Assembly (NCBI GenBank): GCA_907163375.1 | Contig: CAJQUW010003584.1 | Coordinates: 496,001-560,000, forward strand | Direction: 5' to 3' | Source of the DNA: Prostheceraeus crozeri | Taxonomy: Eukaryota; Platyhelminthes; Polycladida; Euryleptidae | DNA: 64,000 nucleotides | In this document: positions 56,739 to 64,000 of the stretch, piece by piece | Position numbering within the stretch: the first letter of the stretch is position 1 | How the letters are laid out: the number at the start of each line of letters is the position of its first letter | Made by a program: the position numbers and the translations under genes | The notes under the pieces: generated by a model | Told to the model about the DNA's origin: nothing | Database searches by the model: none | The model's input: the letters and a program-made list of their open reading frames with translations, nothing else

Positions 56739-58289
56739 TACTTTTCAACAGTTTCCTGAGCGAGCCATGCCATTTGACCTTTAAGCCGAAAAAGGCACAT
56801 CATTGAAGGGTCTTGCTGCATGTCGCACAGTTCATTTCGTAGAGATTCATCAACCTGAACGACGGAGCACAACATTGGTTGAACCAGCCAGTCTGGGAAA
56901 TTCATGTTCTTTATATCCTCAAAACAGTTGTTGAAGTCTGAGATCAACATATCCAAGTGGTTAACAATCACGAGTAAACAATGGTCACTTATCTCACACT
57001 GCTGCATTGTAGTCATACTCTTAAAATCCTGTCTTGATATTTCATCGCGGATAAGACGTGTTATTAAACCCAGTATGTTAGTCCTGGCAGGGAAAGATTC
57101 AAGCTGTTCATCTTACCGAAAATGTCTGCTAAGTATGCAATGTATGTCCGTCCAAGGGGTCCATAGTGATTCAAAGTCTTTATAACCATCGAGAAATTTC
57201 TCGATCTGATCATAGAGCTGCCAGAATCTTGCCAAGCAATTCCCTTGCGATAGCCAGCGTATATCGCTGTGTAGCAAAAATGTGGCTTGTACATCATTAT
57301 CGTTGCAGAATTGATTAAACAGACGTTCCATTTTAGGATTAGCCTTGATTTTATTGATGCATTTGACGACGCAGTGCATGATATCGGATAATTCTGGTGA
57401 AAGATTCTTTGACACTAGATTCTCACGATGCAGAACGCAATGAATAGTCTTAATGTTGGCATTGTTGTCCTTCAAGAGTTTCAGGAAACCATTGTTCTTT
57501 CCAATCATGGCTGGTGCACCATCGGCTGCGCAAGAGGTGATGGAAGTCATGGGAATGTTCCATTTCGCAAGGTAGTCGCTGAATATGTTGTAGATGTCGA
57601 GTGCTGTTGTCGTCGTAGGGAAATACTCGCAAAGCAGCATTTCTTCTTCGAAATCTCCTTCGTCGATGTACCGCACAAATGCCATCAAGATAGTCACTTC
57701 TGTTTATAGTTGATTCATCAACTTGTACAGAAAAACAGCAGTTACGCAGTTTATGTATTAACTGTTCTTCAATATCACCACCCATTTCATCGATACGCTG
57801 CCGGACAGAATCGTTGTTCAGTGGAATTAGATTCGCATCAGTAACATGCTTCTCCAATACCGTGTTGGCGAATACACGTATAGCCGGCTTCACTAATTCT
57901 TCTGCGATTGTGTGGGGCTTTCCTGATTTAGCGACTGAAAGAGATATTTCGTAGCTGACTTTCAATGAACGTGCCGCCGTGTCGGTTCTCGACTTATACA
58001 TGGAAGTGATTGTATGTCGAGTTGACTTTCCATACTTATCTTTCAAGTCACAGAAGTATTTAACGGGCTTGTTGCTGTGTTCACTATGACGGGTTGTAAA
58101 ATGCTGTTGCAATTTCGACGGTCTCAATGAATCGTTTACCAACGTTTGGTGACATAGTAAGCAGAATAGTAAGCGTGCATCATGAGCTGCTGCAATAAAG
58201 CCGTATTTGAGATAGTCCTCTGAATATTGTCTAGCTTTGATTTTTTGCTTGGAAGCCATAATAACAGTTGTCGCGAGACAGTTAATCAT
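56739..58289 (-). pseudogene. hAT-A transposase (ZBED5/SCAND3-like), broken
   Basis: Starts near MINCLATTVIMASKQKIKAR. BED-type zinc finger at residues about 40-70 (LLFCLLCHQTL, LQQHFTTRH). The RNase H-like core begins CFSVQVDESTIN, then VRYIDEGDFEEEML, ITSCAADGAPAMIGKNNGFL, IHCVLHRENLVSKNLSPEL and LLHSDIRWLSQGNCLARFW, then LADIFGKMNSLNLSL and further pieces to 56741. At least three frame interruptions (near 57700, 57130 and 57060). The C-terminal dimerisation part lies across the Tigger insertion at about 51600-51857 (LLPFPTSYLVESGFSAVSYL), so Tigger splits the gene. Similar genes have been domesticated in vertebrates (ZBED5, SCAND3), but this copy is dead. Confidence 0.88.
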
Positions 58290-58510
58290 CGATCAATTCT
58301 GCAGAATGACATGCCGCAGCAAGATATACGCCGATAGACTAATGACGAACTGTGATTGGCTGATGACGTTGAAAATAGCAATTGATTAAGCAAATTCACA
58401 GAATCATAGAGAATAAATAAGGAGAGAGGCGTCATGCACCGAGAAAAAATGACGCATCATCAACTCGCCATTATACCTCAACGGGAGAATATTCAAGTTT
58501 TACACATTAA

Positions 58511-58840
58511 TGCCTCTAACTTTTGAACCACTAATCAATCCAATTGACTTCATATTTGAACTACTGATTATTCAGGGCGTGAGCATCATTTCATCTATTC
58601 ATGCAACATAACTATTCTCAATACTAAAAAAGTTAGTCAGCGTGCGAAAATTAGTAAGACAGTAAAAATTGGCAAAATTCCTTGATTTTTATTGTCTTAC
58701 TAATTTTCGCACGCTGACTAACTTCTTTTAGTATTGAGAATAGTTAGGTTGCATGAATAGATGAAATGGAGCTCACACCTTGAATCATCAGTAGTTCAAA
58801 TATGGAGTCAATTGGGCGGGTGGTTCAAAAGTTAGAGGCA
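58511..58840. mobile_element. 330-bp palindromic foldback with TTAA flanks
   Basis: A near-complete palindrome centred near 58680 (GCACGCTGACTAACT and inverse beside the centre). Ends are TGCCTCTAACTTTTGAACC and the inverse, with TTAA on both sides (58507-58510, 58841-58844). TTAA suggests mobilisation by a piggyBac-type enzyme, but the palindrome contains no gene. It lies inside hAT-A, on the upstream side of its transposase. Confidence 0.75.
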
Positions 58841-59080
58841 TTAACGCCTTTTCAACAGCCACTGCGTGTAGTATGGCGTGAGTAATCGTATTTCACTGCC
58901 ATCATTCATCTTCACTTATGAATGGGAATGTGACGTCACTCTTCATTGACTCTCTCTGACCAGAATACTCGCTTCGAGTCTTTCATGTCAGGGCAACTGC
59001 GCAGGCCACAGACAAAGCGTTCAAGTGACAAGCCTGAGCCGCGTAATTGATTCTTCCGGTAATTAAATAATTATTCGAAT

Positions 59081-59680
59081 GGGGGCCGTATTCAAGAGTC
59101 TCGGTTAAGCCCTAACCCTCGGTTAAATCGCCAGCTAAGTTAACTTTAACTGGTGTTCGTATTCATGAGCTCTGGTTAATGAAAACCGCGAGTTAACTTT
59201 AGCCGAAGATTTAACCGAGATAAAAGGTAGGGTTAGCTGACGATTCAAGCAATTCTTGCATGATCGAATGATGGACTACACGGACTTCGTATTCTATGAG
59301 AGATGTGCTGCGGCAATAAGAAAAAAAAGAATCATGAGGGATACCATCAACCCATACGACTATCTGTCCGGTGATGAATTTCGTATGAGATTTCGCCTAC
59401 GGAAGCACGCCTTTATGAGGATTTTAGAAATGATTGACTCTGAGGGAAGATGCCAGATCACTGAATCTCACCATTCAATTACGCTTATGCAAGAGCTCCT
59501 GATCTGCCTGCAATATCTATCAACAAACAAATTTCAACTATCAGTTGCAGATGAATTTGATATAAGTCAACCAAGTGTGAATCGCGTAGTTCTACGAATG
59601 GTGAAAGAGATTTCAAAATTAGCGAACGACATATACGGTCGTACACAGTACACACAGATACATTAATTGCATGTACTGTA
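59081..59680 (+). mobile_element. Harbinger fragment inside hAT-A
   Basis: Left end GGGGGCCGTATTCAAGAG with the internally repeated words CGTATTCAAGAG / CGTATTCATGAG and GGTTAA, followed by the start of a Harbinger transposase. No matching right end was found, so only the 5' part remains. The right boundary is approximate. Confidence 0.65.
59256..59666 (+). pseudogene. Harbinger (HARBI1-like) transposase, N-terminal part only
   Basis: 136 codons: DYLSGDEFRMRFRLRKHAFM, then LMQELLICLQYLSTNKFQLS and VADEFDISQPSVNRVVLRMV. The order (NPxxxLSxxEFxxRYRLxK, LxxLxxLATGxFQxxVADxFGxSQxTVSRxxxRV) is the N-terminal helix-turn-helix half of PIF/Harbinger transposases. The DDE half is absent; the frame stops at RTQYTQIH. 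The start lies at one of two ATGs near 59259-59271. Confidence 0.82.
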
Positions 59681-59941
59681 TATTAGTAGTTTCTAAATCT
59701 GTGGTCGTGATGGCTATTACACAGTAGCTGCATTAGCATCCTGAATATTGGGAAACGATTAACGAACACTGACGATGATAACTCACACGTGACGATAAAT
59801 CTACAGATCTTGTTCATCCCAAATACTCTTTCGAACCTCATTCCTCCCCAAATCCTCCTTTGAACATCATTCCTCATTTGGCATGTTGAATTCCTCCCCA
59901 GGGAGCCACATGGCCCCCGGTTAAGAACCACTGTTCTAAAA

Positions 59942-60386
59942 CATCATTTTGGAAAAGGGGCCTAACTGTCAATATTACCCGATTTTGCCCTATCAAAAGC
60001 TTTCGAAAAATCACAGTGGATTATTATGCATCCATTAATAATGTAAGAATGGTCTCAAATTCACGCTACAGCCTCATGCATGGTGATGAGGCAGTGTTGG
60101 AGGATTTTTATGCGCAAGATCAAAATCAGGTGCATTCTCTTGCATTCGGATTCAATCGAGCAATTCTGCGATCATTTGCTGGTGTTTGCTGGTGTTGCTG
60201 GTTCTACGTCCGCGCCTTTTTGGAAAAAAAGTTACCCATCCGCTGGTGCAAGCGAGGCGTTCGAGAAACAGTATTAAGTGACACTTAAATTCGTGACGCA
60301 ATTTGGTGGCAGAAATGGCTGTTCCCTAGTAGCCCAGCCATGGACACAGAATCCATGATCGATGATTCCAATAAATCCATGGAAAA
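59942..60386. other. Right flank of hAT-A, unassigned
   Basis: Before the hAT insertion this joined 51131-51417. A plus-strand string resembling FALSKAFEKS near 59990 is weakly LINE-like, but I cannot support it. The frames at 60016-60288 have no domain. Confidence 0.3.
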
Positions 60387-60772
60387 TTCAAAATTGAAAA
60401 TCATTGTTGGTAAGCATGTTTAATGATTGGAAAGCTTATATGCATTGTCAAAATACATCGATTATCATTATTGAACCAAAAATACGCAATTACAATATCT
60501 TAAAAACTTGCATTGATGATTCATGAATAAATCTCGGTTGAACATTGATGATAAATTCGCATTGATAAAACAAAGATTATTCAAAATTGAAAATCATTGT
60601 TGGTGAGCATGTTTAATGATTGGAAAGCTGATATGCATTGTCAAAAATTCATCGATTATCATTATTGAACCAAAAATACGCAATTATAATATCTTAAAAA
60701 CTTGCATTGATGATTCATGCATAAATCCCGGTTGAACATTGATGACAAATTCGCATTGATAAAATAAGGATT
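60387..60772 (+). repeat. 193-bp tandem duplication, two units
   Basis: Unit 1 (60387-60579) and unit 2 (60580-60772) both begin TTCAAAATTGAAAATCATTG and end with ATTCGCATTGATAAAA plus a few bases, with only a handful of differences. No coding content. The flanks are not repeated. Confidence 0.88.
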
Positions 60773-61724
60773 ATTCTTTTCAATTCTTACAGTATTCCCG
60801 GGTTGAAAAAACCGAGATAATTTATCTAATATATGACTGATGGTGACAAATTTTACAAATATTAGATAATTGTTTTATAAAACAATCAAATACTGCATAT
60901 TTGATATTTTTTAATAATTTTTGATACATCTTTGACTATTATTTGACAAATATTATCATAATCACCTAAATGTTCATTTCTGAAACATTTTACAAATATT
61001 TATAAATTAATTTCTTGATGTAACAAAAATATTCCTGCATATTTATGTAATTGTTAGCATTAAACAGTGCAGTAAGCGGACTTCTGAACTGATGTGTTTA
61101 GCTACATGATAACAATGTTTACGTCAAATGATTGAAAAATCACAACTTTTTATCACTAGCCAGCAGCTGGTGTCAAAACGGAACCGAATCTCCAAGACAA
61201 ACACGTGAACAATGGAATTGAACTTGAACAGTGTAACTTGCACTAGCGAAGTCGATGAACATGCAGTTTGATTTCACAGACAAGCACAATAGCAGCACCC
61301 ATATTCCCCATACTTCATTAATAATTGCAGCTCTACATTAATATGAGCGTTTGTTTCTTCCTTGCCGCCTTCAGTCGAGGACTTCTGTAGAATACGATCG
61401 AGTGACGTCATAACAACATCAATCTTGCCTTACACGTAGGATCATTGCTTTATAGAGTGACTCACGCATAGAGTGCGCGTGCCCTCAACGTTGCCTCAAC
61501 GTCCATGGCGCGCACTGACTTACTTTGCGTTTCCTTTAACAATGCGTGACCTCACTCTGGCCATACTGCTGCGCTCGTTTCGATGTGCGCTCCTCACTCG
61601 AACAGAAGGGCTGTGAATTGTAAAGCTTTCACTGGATGTGCCAACGACTTTTCATGCTGATTCTTTACATTGGCAAACTATGATTTCGTGAATCTTCTTC
61701 GAACTAAAGGAAGTATGATAGAAG
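60773..61724. other. Possible promoter region on the plus strand
   Basis: AT-rich up to about 61350. Then 61380-61620 is more GC-rich, with CpG-containing words (GAGTGCGCGTGCCC, CCATGGCGCGCACTG, GCTGCGCTCGTTTCG) and a TGACTCA-type AP-1 half-site (GTGACTCACGC). It precedes the candidate first exon at 61725. No motif is decisive. Confidence 0.3.
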
Positions 61725-61803
61725 ATGTGTGAATCGAATACCTGTGTGACTCAATTTCTGCCGATTCTATCAAGTTTACGTGCTGGAGGCCTCGTAAAAG
61801 AAG
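61725..61803 (+). CDS. Candidate first coding exon, gene unknown
   Basis: ATG at 61725 opens MCESNTCVTQFLPILSSLRA then GGLVKE, and the frame reaches a good splice donor at 61803 (AGAAGGTAAGAC) in phase 1. A short upstream ATG (ATGATAGAAGATGTGTGA) overlaps the start. The CpG-richer sequence before it fits a promoter. The protein is too short to assign, and no following exon was recognised in the last 2.2 kb, so it may be chance. Confidence 0.3.
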
Positions 61804-64000
61804 GTAAGACGATCACTCAAGTAATTATTAGGCCAAGTTATTATTCCATGAAGTGCGAGTTAAATTGTATATTAGCTGTAAGCGTACACCTTCATGGTCT
61901 CCTTTTTGAAATAATGTGCTTGAGATTGAAAAAAATTTAACATTTTAGACCTACCGGTGCTAAAGTTTTTGATTTAAAAACAATCAATATTTTTCTGAAA
62001 TTCAGTAGGAAAGTTCAAGCGTCGCATCATTTTCAGCGTGATCATTTTTATGCTGTGCTTCAATTGAGGGTTCCATTTCTTTTTCTCACTCTGACCCGGG
62101 TTTCATTCGGGAATAGATATTGGAGAATGTGACACGGCTGTTTTAGACCGGGTAGGAATTCAAAAACAGCTTATGTCTTACTCCTTGTTCATCCGGTAGA
62201 TGTAGTGCGTACTAGGTTTACAGCATCAAGGTTTCAGGTAGTATCAGGCAAGGAAACTAAGTAGGCCAATTGATAGAGGGTAACATTATAAATTGGAAAT
62301 TAGTAAGATTTCTGCAATTTTTTAAGTGTCATGCTAAAATCATGAATCTTATGAAATTGAAAAACATGATATTATAATATACTATAAAATGAACCAACAC
62401 ATGAGGTCTTGAAATGAAACCTTATTTTCTCAACCACTGAAACGAAATTTAATGCGCACATTCTGCGGTCATGACTCAAAATAATTCAGAAAGCAACGCC
62501 ACTGTGCTCGGTTTATACAGCATGTTTGAGACGAATAGTAGGTGGATACTTGCTTTTTCTAGATGAGGCTGCATGAATCCAAATGGTCCCATCCCCTGAT
62601 TAAGAAATAGGGCTCAAGCTAGCTACATTAGACGGCTGACAAAATGGACCTCATTTGTGATTTAGCTGGTTATAAAAGTAAATCGTCTAATTTTCATAAC
62701 GACTGATATGTCAGAGCTTCCGAATGTTTTGTAATCCTGGATATTTTATGGCAAATGATATTGATCGGCAGTCGCGGGTATATAATACTGAGTCTATTGT
62801 GAAGTACTTATGTTGCATTCTTAATATTTTTTTGAATTGTGTTTGCATGCAATACATTATTATAATTATGTCTGCTTCTATTTGTTGAATAGGGTTATTA
62901 GAGGGCTATATGGGTTATTCGGGCTATAAAGGGTCTATTCGAGGTCGTAATTGTTACCTGGGTTTATACTTCCTACTTATTGTCAAAGTGAATGTATTTT
63001 GAACCAGTCCTCAGTATGTGGATTGTGCCATGTACACGTAAGTCATCATGTAATTTGTGTCACAATATATGGGTTCTCTGACAATCATGTACTACCGGTA
63101 TCTACTTAGTTTGGGGGAGGAGTGTACAGTCACAGCCACTGGTTGACTGGATTATCATCACCTCGCTAGAATTCAATAATAATCAATAACTTGATACAGT
63201 AATGTGTAATACAATAACTGGAATTCAGCAATATTTTGATGAAAACATTTTAAACATATTCATCACTCAAAAATTTTAAATTGATAAGATTTCAATACCG
63301 CGTTGAACCAGCCCTTGCTCCCAAGACTATGAATTCACTGTCACATATTCAACCAGTATTTAACAGAATTCTGTGGTGACTATTTGGTACCACACATTTT
63401 AATTGTCTATTTAATTGCTTTTACTTTGACTACAACCAATTAAGTCTTCTATGAAATCCTCGCACGACGACTTACAGTCGTTGGCAGCTCAGAACTAATT
63501 TATGACGAAGTTATCTAAGGATCACTTATCAAAAGTAGCGGGCACTATAACAGATCTTGGGTCTTCATATGCGTCTCTAAATTAGTTTATACAACTAAGA
63601 AGTATCTCAGTCATAGTGAATTTATTGGTCATTCTTATTTGCAAATGATTGTAGAATTTGAATTTAAAAATTAAATACCATGACTGCAGCCTTCAAAAAT
63701 TGATATTGATAGAGAGCATGCAACTTCGCATAACAGGGATAAAAATCTTAAGCGGATACGCGTTTCCGTCAGTGTCCCTTGAAAGGCTATAATGAATTTT
63801 TTTAATTTTCTATTTAGGGCCCACGGAATTATAGAGGATTCCGTGTTAGGGCCCTTCAAAAGTTGATTTTTTGTCAGAGCCCCTAACTGCCCGTTCACAT
63901 CCCCGCATATATAGGTAATGTACGTTTATGTAGGCCGACCAATTAATTGCAATAATTTTATCCAAAAATCAAATGGATTGTCAGCTTAATTTCGTCAATT
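61804..64000. other. Right end of window, nothing firm
   Basis: No gene or mobile element recognised. A small perfect hairpin, CACGGAAT and ATTCCGTG around TATAGAGG with GGGCCC on both sides, lies at about 63819-63853. It could be part of a degenerate repeat, since GAGCCCC and GGGCCC words recur to 63900. Confidence 0.35.

Larger units (their letters stand above)
51426..59933 (-). mobile_element. hAT transposon A (ZBED/Charlie-like), 8.5 kb with nested insertions
   Basis: TTCTAAAA flanks both ends (51418-51425, 59934-59941), an exact 8-bp target duplication. Inverted termini are CAGTGGTTCTTAACC and GGTTAAGAACCACTG, typical of hAT elements; the TTCCTCCC word also recurs near both ends. Inside are its own transposase on the minus strand, a Tigger element (51860-56738) that itself contains a second hAT, a 330-bp foldback (58511-58840) and a Harbinger piece (about 59081-59680). 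Removing these leaves about 2.7 kb, normal for a hAT. Confidence 0.92.

Noticed and set aside
59942-60290. Reverse-transcriptase-like string FALSKAFEKS
   Set aside because: Too short, with no neighbouring palm motifs, and on the strand opposite to the nearby LINE.
1-64000. CRISPR arrays, operons, bacterial-type features
   Set aside because: None present; spliced genes and animal transposons show this is eukaryotic nuclear DNA.

Overview
This window is nuclear DNA of an animal, most likely a marine invertebrate. It is AT-rich, with long introns, GT-AG splice sites and many transposons (BEL/Pao, CR1/L2-like LINEs, Tc1/mariner, piggyBac, hAT, pogo/Tigger, Harbinger, Penelope-like pieces, a RAG1-like transposon). 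Short words such as TAGGCCTA, TACATGTA and ACCGGTA recur, which I loosely associate with molluscs and other lophotrochozoans or deuterostomes. That is an impression; I cannot name the species.

The only host gene I can identify with confidence is a septin GTPase on the minus strand. Nine exons in consistent splice phase run from 30919 down to the stop codon at 3534. They give about 374 residues: P-loop GESGLGKS, G3 DTPGFG, septin motif ESGLNRR, G4 GKAD, the septin unique element around WGTVDIEN, and a short coiled-coil tail. The first exon with the start codon was not found. The coding sequence is about 1.1 kb spread over 27 kb, and the introns are full of mobile elements. A glutamine-rich exon (about 40.9-41.6 kb, minus) and a possible first exon (61.7 kb, plus) are weaker host-gene candidates.

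Layout from left to right. 1-2865: BEL/Pao retroelement fossil, cut by the window edge. 3.5-17.5 kb: last septin exons and a 13.9-kb intron holding a LINE split by a Tc1 element (6.2-8.6 kb), a non-autonomous piggyBac-like element (9.6-10.6 kb), a mariner with an open transposase frame (10.9-12.7 kb) and a 748-bp palindromic foldback element (13.4-14.1 kb). 17.5-30.9 kb: remaining septin exons, with MITEs and a decayed piggyBac (19.5-21.9 kb). 32.0-34.4 kb: decayed mariner. 34.4-38.3 kb: a RAG1/Transib/Chapaev-type transposon with ~375-bp terminal inverted repeats, CAC termini and a transposase carrying a RAG1-like N-terminal zinc region. 39.7-40.5 kb: second copy of the 748-bp foldback. 43.6-44.1 kb: inverted Penelope-type element with hammerhead-like motifs. 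45-51 kb: transposase-like and LINE remnants. 51.4-59.9 kb: a three-level nest, a hAT inside a Tigger inside another hAT, with a foldback and a Harbinger fragment also in the outer hAT. The last 4 kb are mostly unassigned.

The most interesting object is the RAG1-like transposon. Its transposase seems to keep the zinc-binding and most catalytic landmarks of the RAG1 core plus a RAG1-type N-terminal zinc region, there is no RAG2-like reading frame, and its ends begin CACAGTA or CACGGTA, close to the RSS heptamer CACAGTG.
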